A stretch of DNA of 7,540 nt from NCBI GenBank assembly GCA_051657715.1, contig JBOFLF010000096.1, positions 1 to 7,540 on the forward strand, read 5' to 3'. Both the position numbers and the translations under genes were made by a program. The notes beneath the pieces were generated by a model that saw only the letters and a list, made by a program, of their open reading frames with translations, made no database searches and was not told the origin of the DNA. Every line of letters begins with the position of its first letter. Position 1 is the first letter of the stretch. Source of the DNA: JBOFBH01 sp051657715. Its GTDB lineage: Bacteria; Actinomycetota; Actinomycetes; Actinomycetales; Angustibacteraceae. Positions 1 through 6,286 of the stretch are shown here, one piece after another.

Positions 1-1710
1 CGAGGCGCGCACCTGCTCGGCGTGCGGGCCGGTCATCCACGGCTGAGTGCGGATCAGGGTGGAGCGGGACCCCGAAGCCAGGACTATCGCGCGGCCCTTG
101 GGCAGCTCGGCCAGCTCGGCGACGTCCAGGATCCGTTCCCGGTGCAGTTGGCGGGACACGCTGCGGTGCCCGCGTCCGGTCGAGACCGAGGCGGTGGGCC
201 GGTCGTAGGAGCCGAGCAGCCGGGACAGATCCTCCAGGAACCCCGCTTCGGACACCCCGCCGCCGTAGACCTTGACGTTCGCGGCCGACCACAGCTTCCG
301 CATCCCTGCTTCGCCCCACACCTCGACGCCCTGGGACCAGGACTGCAAGATCGTCATCAGCACGATCCCGCGTGAACCGTAGTGGGAGTAGAGGTTCGGC
401 AGCTCACGCCAGCGGCATACGTTCGCGGCCTCGTCGAGCACCCCGAGCAGCGGGGTGCTCAGCCGGCCCCCGGCGGAGCGGGCCGCGGTCTCCTCGGCAG
501 CCTCGACGACGGCGACGGTCAACGCGGTGACCAACGGCCCCGCCGAGCCCCGTCCCTCCCGCGACAGCGAGTACAGCGTGCCGGCCCCGGCGACGAACGC
601 GGCCGGATCGAACTGCGACCGCAGGTCAGCGGACGTGCCGGTGGTCGTGCTGGTGGTCGTGCTGCTGGGGGTGATCCACGCGGCGACCTGCCGGTTGGTC
701 AGGCAGGTCGCCATCTGCTGGGCCGTCCCGTAGATCCCGCCGCGTTGCTTCTCCGGGGCACCCACGACGCCGGCGACCAGGTCGGCGGTCAGCCCGTAGC
801 CGTGGTCCCGCAGGACGTCCACGGCCGTCTCGTCGGTGGGCCTGGTGAGCCAGCGGTAGACGTCGGTGATCGGCCGCTGGTCCAGCGCGGCGGCCAGCAG
901 CAACCCGGTCAGCAGGTCTTGGCCGGCGGGGTCGAAGTAGGCGTCGGTGCGGGCGCCGGGGTCCCGGGACCCGGCCGCGAAGTGCTCGGCCAGCCGCGCG
1001 GCCTTGACCTCGTCGGTCACGTAGGACAGCGGGTTCCACCACCAGGTCGGCGGTTCCATCGCCAGCTGCTGCGGGTCGAACACCCACACCGGCCCGTCCT
1101 GCGCACGCACGTCCCGGGTGGCATCCACGATGTCCCGCTTGTTCGAGGTCACCAGCACTGCGCCCGGCGCGGCCAGGACCGCCGGCACCGCCCGGGAGGT
1201 GGTTTTGCCGGTCCGGGGACCGGAGATGTCGACGTGCATGTCCTCCCACGAGCCGTAGAGCTGCTGACCGGTCAGCGTCAGCCCGATCGGCACTCCGAGC
1301 GAGTCCGGGACGCCGAGCCGGCGCGCGGTGGCCTCCACGTGTCGCCGGGTCAGCGGCGCCACGTCCCGACCACGGCCCAGGTGCGGGCCCGCGCTGTCCA
1401 CCCGGGTCCGGCGCCCGCGGCGGCGGACCACCGCGACCGCAGCCAGGACTCCGAGGACCACCAGGACCACCGCGAGTCCGACCAGTGCGGCGGTGGCCTG
1501 CCGAGGCCAGGCCAGGTCGCCGGTGGTCACGCCGAGGACCAGGGCGAACGGGTTGCGCGGCAGGCGTTGTGGGGAACCGGCGAGCCGGTTCCCCACGTGC
1601 ATCGCCGCGGTCACCGCCCCGACGACGGTAACGACGACGACGATGCCCACCCACAGGGCCACGGTCTCGCCGTCCCACCCGACGCCGGCGCGTCGTGACG
1701 TGGCCGTCAC
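1..1710 (-). CDS. VirD4/TraG-like type IV coupling protein ATPase (3' end outside window)
   Basis: This is the likely coupling ATPase that brings relaxase-bound DNA to the mating channel at the inner membrane. The frame is open for 570 codons from GTG at 1710 to the left edge, with no stop, so the C-terminus is missing. Two hydrophobic helices lie near residues 19-39 and 71-95, the usual VirD4 N-terminal anchor. A P-loop GPRTGKTT follows at 164-171 and a Walker B-like strand LLGVLDEAANV at 421-431. The stretch after it (W434 to about 490, including LMTILQSWSQG) resembles the TraM-recognition/TraG region of actinobacterial VirD4 proteins. The start was chosen because its GTG overlaps the stop of the upstream ATPase as GTGA, with a weak AGG upstream. 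A Ser/Thr run at 350-357 is encoded by a tandem duplication. An FtsK-type TraB translocase is less likely because of the two-helix anchor and the T4SS neighbours. The family call is firm; the exact substrate is unknown. Confidence 0.9.
   Translation of the reverse strand, partial: MTATSRRAGVGWDGETVALWVGIVVVVTVVGAVTAAMHVGNRLAGSPQRLPRNPFALVLGVTTGDLAWPRQATAALVGLAVVLVVLGVLAAVAVVRRRGRRTRVDSAGPHLGRGRDVAPLTRRHVEATARRLGVPDSLGVPIGLTLTGQQLYGSWEDMHVDISGPRTGKTTSRAVPAVLAAPGAVLVTSNKRDIVDATRDVRAQDGPVWVFDPQQLAMEPPTWWWNPLSYVTDEVKAARLAEHFAAGSRDPGARTDAYFDPAGQDLLTGLLLAAALDQRPITDVYRWLTRPTDETAVDVLRDHGYGLTADLVAGVVGAPEKQRGGIYGTAQQMATCLTNRQVAAWITPSSTTTSTTTGTSADLRSQFDPAAFVAGAGTLYSLSREGRGSAGPLVTALTVAVVEAAEETAARSAGGRLSTPLLGVLDEAANVCRWRELPNLYSHYGSRGIVLMTILQSWSQGVEVWGEAGMRKLWSAANVKVYGGGVSEAGFLEDLSRLLGSYDRPTASVSTGRGHRSVSRQLHRERILDVAELAELPKGRAIVLASGSRSTLIRTQPWMTGPHAEQVRAS
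640..663. repeat. 12-bp tandem duplication in the coupling-protein gene
   Basis: Two exact copies of GGTGGTCGTGCT on the plus strand, encoding two STTT units at residues 350-357. The repeat keeps the frame and falls in what looks like a surface loop between RQVAAWITP and the FDPAAFV segment. Slipped-strand expansion is the simplest origin. Confidence 0.7.
1569..1596. repeat. 28-bp near-perfect palindrome inside the coupling-protein gene
   Basis: Arms of 13 bases, GTGGGGAACCGGC and GCCGGTTCCCCAC, are perfectly complementary around a 2-base GA spacer. It lies in codons 39-48, just after the first membrane helix. It could be a protein-binding site or a strong mRNA hairpin, or it could follow by chance from the encoded residues. 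No second copy was noticed in the window. Confidence 0.55.
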
Positions 1711-1714
1711 GACG
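1691..1714 (-). promoter_or_regulatory. Hairpin over the coupling-protein start codon
   Basis: Perfect inverted repeat: 10-base arms CGTCGTGACG / CGTCACGACG with a 4-base spacer (GCCA on the coding strand). The first arm contains the GTGA that holds both the VirB4-like stop and the VirD4-like start. In the mRNA it would bury the start codon until a ribosome finishing the upstream gene opens it. The structure is seen directly; the regulatory role is inferred. Confidence 0.5.
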
Positions 1715-4700
1715 ACCTGCTCTCGGCTCGGGCCGAGCCGGCCCGAGCGGTCTCGGCGGTCTGGGTGGTGAGGCGGGAGACGTCGTGCCACAGGCGGTTG
1801 GTGTCGTTGATCCGCAGGCTCTCCTCGACCTGGGTCAGCTCGACCTGGACCGGGATGCCGGCGCGGCCGCCGACCTTGACCAGGAACCGGCCGCGACCAG
1901 GTGGAGCGGCCTCGGCGCCGGTGACCGGGTCCCACGCCGGGGGGTCCTGCCACCCGACGAGCATCTGCTCCTCGGCGCGGGACAGCTGGACGACGTCGCG
2001 CAGCTTGGGCATCTCGGCCGACGGCAGGCCACCGCAGATCACCATGCCGGAGCGCTCGACGAACCCGCGGGCCTTCATCCGGTCGCTCTCGTCGGGCAGG
2101 GCGAGCAGGTCGCTCATGGTGTGCGAGATCATCACCTGCCCGACGCCCTTGCCGCGGTTGAGCCGGGTGAGCACATCGACGCGGTCCACGATGCCGTGCC
2201 CGGCGCGCAGCGCCCGCCACAGCTCGTCCATCACCACCAGGTAGTGCCGTCGCGGTTCGAGGCCGGCGTCGGCCAGGGCGTGCGCGGTGTTGACCACCCC
2301 GAACCCGTAGGACCAGCAGGCCAGCAGCGCGGCGGCCTGGAAGTCCATCTCGTTGTCCCCGATCGACGACACGTCGAACACCACCGGCCGGTCCCGGTGC
2401 ATCGGCGCGGAGGTGGCGCGGGAGAACGTGTCGCCGAACCGGCTACCGCCAGCCAGGGAGGTGAGAGTGGCCTCCAGGCCCTCGGTGATGTCCCGGTAGC
2501 GGCTGATGTCGCCGCGGTCCAAGGCGACGTCACGGACGTCCTGAGGGGCGTCCTTGACCACCCGCAGCAGGTCCGCGACGACCGGGACGTCGTACACGCC
2601 GTCGTGCCGGTCGTCCAGGATCCGCAGCGACCGGTCGACGATCGCCTCCTCCCGGTCGCTCGGCGGCGCCGCGCGCAGGATGGTCAGCAGCGAGGCCACC
2701 ATCGCGGCCCGCCGGCCGTGCGCGTCGGACAGCACGTCCTGCCGGGCCTGCCCGGTCAGCCGCCGGGCCGCGGCCGCGGCGTCGCTCTGGTCCAGCACGT
2801 TCAGGTACCCACGGCCCCGACCCACCCGCAGCACCTGACCGCTCAGGGCCTCCACCAGATCCACGTAGTCCGGCCGCAGATCCCCCAGCACCAGCGGCGA
2901 GACGCCATACCCGGCCAGGCCCAGGGCCATCCGCCGGACCAGGGTCGAGTTGTGGGTGGCGATGTAGGTGCGGCCGATCAGAAACATGCCATCCGGGTTG
3001 GCGACCTGAATGCACCGCACTGGCCGGGACGGGACCCGGCGTGCAGCGACGATGTAGCGGTCACTGTTCCGCCGCGGCCGATAGGAGGAGCGTTCTGCGT
3101 GGCTGACCGACTTCCGGTCAAGTCGGAACGGCGACTCCGCGGCGCAGAAGCCAACCTGCCACGCGGTTCCGCAGGCACGGCCACGCAGTCGGGCGGGCTT
3201 CGAGTGCACCGCCGGGCGGTGTCCTAGGGAGGCCACCAACTCGGCCACGTCCTGCGCCAACTCTGCTGATGTAGTCGTGAACTGGATCTGCCCTCCACAG
3301 GCGCTCACGGTGCCATCAGAGTCCAGTAAACCCGCAAGCATCGACCGCCGGTGCTCGATCGACGCGCGTAGGTACGACGGAGGGATTCGCTTGACCTCAA
3401 GCACCCCGAGTCTCCGCAAGCCGATGGACAGGGGTGTCGCATCGCGCAGTCGGATGCTGTAGCGCAGGGCGGCGGACGTCGAACGGATCTCGCATCCTTC
3501 GGCCGCTATCAGCTGCGGTACCTGCTTGTCGGCAGTCGTGATGTGCGACGTCCCGCGAGTGCCGTCGCCCAACCAGTATCCCAAGGTGTAGGGCGGCACC
3601 GGAGGCACAGCGGACTTTGCCCGCCCAGAAGGCGCGGCGGCCCTCCCGTAGCCTGTTCGGCGCTGATATCGACCACGGTCCTTACAGCTCTGGCCGCACC
3701 ACAGCATCGTCCTGCCGCCACGATGGACCGGCAACTGATCGCCGCACCAGCGGCACACCGACACCTCGAACGGCTTGTCCACCCCGAAGCTGATCGAACC
3801 GATCACCGGGACGGAGTGGTTCGTCTTCCCGCGCGCCCGCAACGTACTCGCGATCATCGCCGTCGTCACCGGAGCAGAAGAGTCACTGACCACTCGGCGG
3901 GCACTTCTCGTCAGACGTTCCTCCACCCGATCCAAGACCGCGACAGACGACACACGACCGTGGCCATCGAGACCCAGATCACGAGCCCACTGGTAAACTC
4001 GATGCAGCCGGCCGTCGTCCCAGTCGAGGGCGTGCGCGACTGCTCTTCGCGAGGCCCGCTCGGGCAGCTCCTCGCGGGCCGTCACCAGCGCAGCGCGGTC
4101 GGCCTGAGTCATCACCGGCTGGTAGGTGTCCCGGACTGCGGTAGCCGTCGGCGTGGCCCGGTAGCGGTCGGCTGCGGTGCGCGTCACCCACAGGTGCTCA
4201 GCGTCCGCCACGATCCGCTCCCCGGTGGAGAACTCCAGCTCCCAGCAGTCCCGATCGGTCATGACTTCGGAAACCGCGACCACCTGGACCGGGCGGCCGT
4301 CACCGCCGAGGACCTGGTCCCCCGCTGCCAGACGACCGATCCGGCTCCACCCGTCCGGCGTTGGAACGATCGTGTCCAGGTCCAGCGCCTTCCCGAGCCC
4401 CGGCTTGGACAGCACGAACGCGGACGGGTTGGAGATGAGACGGGCGCGTTGGAACCAGGAGATCGGGTCGCAGCACAAGGTGGACCCGGTGAGCAGGTTC
4501 CGGCCGAGCGGAACGCCGATCATCGGGGAGCCAGCGCCGGTGGCGAACGGCCACAGCCCGCACGTCTGAACCGTGGTGCCCCGCCACTCATCCGCCGCCT
4601 GCACCACCATCGACCCGCCCCGGGCACGACCGGACCACCCACGCGGCCCCGGCCGCGGGCCCCGCGCCGCGGACGTCGCCTGGCCGGCCGAGCTCGTCGA

Positions 4701-4754
4701 GCGGCCGGCCAGCTCCGCACGGTTCGAACGCCGGCGGCTACGGATCCCGGTCAC
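1707..4754 (-). CDS. VirB4-like conjugative ATPase (SCO6881 type) interrupted in its P-loop by a class 3 intein
   Basis: The 1015-residue precursor contains an ATPase of 535 residues (1-122 plus 603-1015) after removal of a 480-residue intein. The mature protein resembles the ATP-binding SCO6881-type proteins of actinomycete conjugative elements, which correspond to the C-terminal motor domain of VirB4 and energise T4SS assembly and transport. Before the intein, TTVQTCGLWPFATGAG and CCDPISWFQRARLISNP lead into the P-loop KPGLGK, which resumes as STLVRRMALGLAGYG after residue 602. Walker B is YLVVMDELWRALR, with D843 and E844. Later conserved-looking stretches are LTRLNRGKGVGQVMISHTMS (863-882) and FVERSGMVICGGLPSAEMP (898-916). 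The first 50 residues are Arg/Ser-rich and probably disordered. The GTG start at 4754 overlaps the upstream stop as GTGA, with a weak GGGA upstream; a start at Met49 is possible but less attractive. There is no frameshift, so this is not a pseudogene. Confidence 0.92.
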   Translation of the reverse strand: MTGIRSRRRSNRAELAGRSTSSAGQATSAARGPRPGPRGWSGRARGGSMVVQAADEWRGTTVQTCGLWPFATGAGSPMIGVPLGRNLLTGSTLCCDPISWFQRARLISNPSAFVLSKPGLGKALDLDTIVPTPDGWSRIGRLAAGDQVLGGDGRPVQVVAVSEVMTDRDCWELEFSTGERIVADAEHLWVTRTAADRYRATPTATAVRDTYQPVMTQADRAALVTAREELPERASRRAVAHALDWDDGRLHRVYQWARDLGLDGHGRVSSVAVLDRVEERLTRSARRVVSDSSAPVTTAMIASTLRARGKTNHSVPVIGSISFGVDKPFEVSVCRWCGDQLPVHRGGRTMLWCGQSCKDRGRYQRRTGYGRAAAPSGRAKSAVPPVPPYTLGYWLGDGTRGTSHITTADKQVPQLIAAEGCEIRSTSAALRYSIRLRDATPLSIGLRRLGVLEVKRIPPSYLRASIEHRRSMLAGLLDSDGTVSACGGQIQFTTTSAELAQDVAELVASLGHRPAVHSKPARLRGRACGTAWQVGFCAAESPFRLDRKSVSHAERSSYRPRRNSDRYIVAARRVPSRPVRCIQVANPDGMFLIGRTYIATHNSTLVRRMALGLAGYGVSPLVLGDLRPDYVDLVEALSGQVLRVGRGRGYLNVLDQSDAAAAARRLTGQARQDVLSDAHGRRAAMVASLLTILRAAPPSDREEAIVDRSLRILDDRHDGVYDVPVVADLLRVVKDAPQDVRDVALDRGDISRYRDITEGLEATLTSLAGGSRFGDTFSRATSAPMHRDRPVVFDVSSIGDNEMDFQAAALLACWSYGFGVVNTAHALADAGLEPRRHYLVVMDELWRALRAGHGIVDRVDVLTRLNRGKGVGQVMISHTMSDLLALPDESDRMKARGFVERSGMVICGGLPSAEMPKLRDVVQLSRAEEQMLVGWQDPPAWDPVTGAEAAPPGRGRFLVKVGGRAGIPVQVELTQVEESLRINDTNRLWHDVSRLTTQTAETARAGSARAESRSS
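2949..4388 (-). mobile_element. Class 3 (WCT) intein with LAGLIDADG homing endonuclease
   Basis: In-frame self-splicing element of 480 residues, precursor A123 to N602. It sits inside the Walker A motif so that the exteins rejoin as GLGK/STLV. Block A is ALDLDTIVPTPDGW, beginning with Ala rather than Cys or Ser. Block B is G178 to T191 with D184, H187 and W189 (B:12). Block F is PVRCIQV with C581 at F:4. Block G is ATHN with T600 at G:5, H601, N602 and +1 Ser. Ala1 plus Trp, Cys and Thr at these positions is the class 3 signature, in which the block F Cys attacks the upstream junction directly. The endonuclease motifs are LGYWLGDGT (391-399, D397) and LAGLLDSDG (473-481, D480), both with the acidic residue kept. 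A TNHSVP stretch at 311-316 is typical of inteins of this group. All residues needed for splicing appear present. The 480-residue length is long because of extra modules at about 212-290 and 330-366. Activity is inferred, not shown. Confidence 0.93.
3684..3755 (-). other. Zinc-finger-like module inside the intein endonuclease region
   Basis: Precursor residues C334-x2-C337 and C353-x3-C357, separated by 15 residues, followed by a basic helix-like tail (KDRGRYQRR, 358-366). The pattern resembles small Cys4 zinc fingers whose second half reads CS/GxxC followed by an Arg-rich helix. It lies between the TNHSVP segment and the first LAGLIDADG motif, where related inteins normally run straight on. 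The likely role is added DNA contact for the homing endonuclease, which is an inference. The family of the finger is not identified. Confidence 0.6.
4681..4711. repeat. GC-rich inverted repeat near the start of the VirB4-like gene
   Basis: Outer arms TGGCCGGCC and GGCCGGCCA and inner arms GCTCG and CGAGC pair around a single T, with a 2-base bulge (GA) on the left side. It covers codons 15-25 of the VirB4-like gene. It may form an mRNA hairpin about 40 bases after the start; function is unknown. Confidence 0.4.
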
Positions 4755-6286
4755 AGGGCGTCCCGGATCTCGGCCGGCACCTTCAGGTGCCGGGGCAGCA
4801 CCAGGCCGAGCGGGAGGCCGGCCAGGAACGCGGAATCCTGCGACCCCCAGACCGGGCGCAGCAGCAGCCGGGCAGTGCCGGCGAGAGTGTCGATCGCTGC
4901 CCGGGCGTCCGCGACCCGCTCGCCGCTGACCCGGCCGTCGGGTCCGCCGTCCACGGTGGCGGTCAGGACCATCCCGAAGTTCACCAGGCCGGCGCCGCGA
5001 GCCTCCTCCCGTGCGGTGGCCTCGGCGGCGGCCCGATCGGTGAGGGCACGCGCGGTCGGCCGGACGGTGGAGTTCACCCGGAACTCCGCGGACCGCTTGT
5101 CCGCCTCCACGATCTGCGCGGACAACCCGGCGTCGACCGGCCGGAACAGCAGCGTCACCCGCTTGCGGTCGATGTCCGGGTGCGGGGCCAGCAACCGGCG
5201 CAGCACCGAGGACGGCACCTCGCCCCGGGGGGCCTGGCTCATCGACCAGGACACCGACACCGCCCCGTCATGCCGGTAGGAGTCCCACGCCGCCTGCGCC
5301 GCAGTGGGTCCGACGTCGGACCACCGCAGGTCCGGCACCTGCCCGGCGGCGTGCGCGTCGTCGATCAACCGGGCCGCCGGCGGGTCGTAGGCGGTCCGGA
5401 CGATCTCGCACCGCTCCTGAGCGGTCATCGGCCGCGCCGCCCCGGCCCCGGTGGCGTGCAGGCCCTCCCCCAGGCCCGGCAGCCGGGACGCCAGGTCCCG
5501 CGCCACCTCATCGGCGTTGCGGCGCCGGCCACCGGCGCGGGCCGACCCGGAGAACGTGATGGTGACCCACGCCTTCACGGTCGCCGATCCCTGCGGGTAG
5601 GTCTCGGTGACCTCCCGCAGCATCGCCTGCGCCACTGCCGGCGCCGAATCGTCCAGGCGCTGGCCCACCTCCCGACGCAGCCGGCTCCCGGAGTCCGGCG
5701 CGGTCTCGATCGTCGCCGCAGCCGCGACCACGCCCGGCTCGTTGCCCAACGTCGCCAGCCAGTGCCCCCAGTGCGCGACCCACGAGTCCACCTGCTCCGG
5801 GTCCACCAGCGAGTCGCCGTCCGGCTCGGACACGAACGCCACCGTGAAGTGGCCCGTCGCCGGCACGTGCAGCACCGAGAACGCCCGGCCGTAGGAATCC
5901 ACGCCCTGCGACAGGCGGGACGCCGCCGCCAGCCCGGGCAGCTGGCACGACCCCCACGGCGTCAACCCCAGCGGACCCGACCGGTACAGGTGCGACCCGG
6001 CCCGCCGGGCACGGCTCCACCCCACGCGGGTCGTGACCCGCTGAACCCCTGACCGGTGATGCCGATCCCGCAACAGCATCAGGCCCAAGAACACCCCCAG
6101 CACCAGGGTCAGGACGATCGCCGCGATGAACCCGGCGAGCATCATCGTCAGGATCACCGCGATCAGACCAGCCAGTAGCAGGCCGGTTCCGAGCATCCCC
6201 AGGTTCCCCAGCCCCGGCGACCTCGGCCGGCGCCAGTTCCCGTACGTCGGCGACCGGCCCGTGGACGCGGTCTCAGCTGCTGCCAC
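4751..6286 (-). CDS. SCO6880-family T4SS protein (PrgI-like membrane N-terminus plus VirB4 N-domain-like body)
   Basis: A 511-residue protein of the kind found directly upstream of the SCO6881-type ATPase in actinomycete conjugative elements. After a short polar start (TGRSPTYGNWRRPRSPGL) it has two adjacent hydrophobic helices near residues 33-50 and 52-72, ending in a basic LLRDRHHRSG; this is the PrgI/VirB3-like arrangement. The remaining 430 residues are soluble and contain no P-loop. The end, SQDSAFLAGLPLGL (482-495), resembles the closing segment of the VirB4 N-terminal domain just before the motor domain. I infer that this gene and the next together form a split VirB4, with this half anchoring it in the membrane. 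The GTG start at 6286 was chosen because GGAGGG lies 5 bases upstream. The frame stays open upstream to about 6763, but that part is Arg-rich shadow of the preceding gene. It overlaps that gene by 14 bases and the next by 4. Confidence 0.88.
   Translation of the reverse strand: MAAAETASTGRSPTYGNWRRPRSPGLGNLGMLGTGLLLAGLIAVILTMMLAGFIAAIVLTLVLGVFLGLMLLRDRHHRSGVQRVTTRVGWSRARRAGSHLYRSGPLGLTPWGSCQLPGLAAASRLSQGVDSYGRAFSVLHVPATGHFTVAFVSEPDGDSLVDPEQVDSWVAHWGHWLATLGNEPGVVAAAATIETAPDSGSRLRREVGQRLDDSAPAVAQAMLREVTETYPQGSATVKAWVTITFSGSARAGGRRRNADEVARDLASRLPGLGEGLHATGAGAARPMTAQERCEIVRTAYDPPAARLIDDAHAAGQVPDLRWSDVGPTAAQAAWDSYRHDGAVSVSWSMSQAPRGEVPSSVLRRLLAPHPDIDRKRVTLLFRPVDAGLSAQIVEADKRSAEFRVNSTVRPTARALTDRAAAEATAREEARGAGLVNFGMVLTATVDGGPDGRVSGERVADARAAIDTLAGTARLLLRPVWGSQDSAFLAGLPLGLVLPRHLKVPAEIRDAL

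Noticed and set aside
626..1678. Minus-strand open frame of 350 codons
   Set aside because: It is Arg/Gly/Pro-rich and out of frame with the clear VirD4-like frame, which carries the P-loop and Walker B over the same bases.
382..1698. Long plus-strand open frame of 438 codons
   Set aside because: It is antisense to the coupling-protein gene; its translation is Arg/Gly/Pro-rich with no motif, as expected for shadow frames in high-GC DNA.
1695..3227. Plus-strand open frame of 510 codons
   Set aside because: It is antisense to the VirB4-like ATPase, low complexity, and rich in His, Gln, Val and Pro without recognisable domains.
2949..4388. Insertion seen as an IS element, group I/II intron or gene disruption
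   Set aside because: The insertion is open throughout in the host frame, starts and ends with intein blocks, and has no transposase, terminal inverted repeats or RNA intron features.
3543..5279. Plus-strand open frame of 578 codons, antisense to the intein and the start of the ATPase
   Set aside because: It crosses two well-supported minus-strand genes, and its product is Arg/Pro/Ser-rich with no family resemblance.
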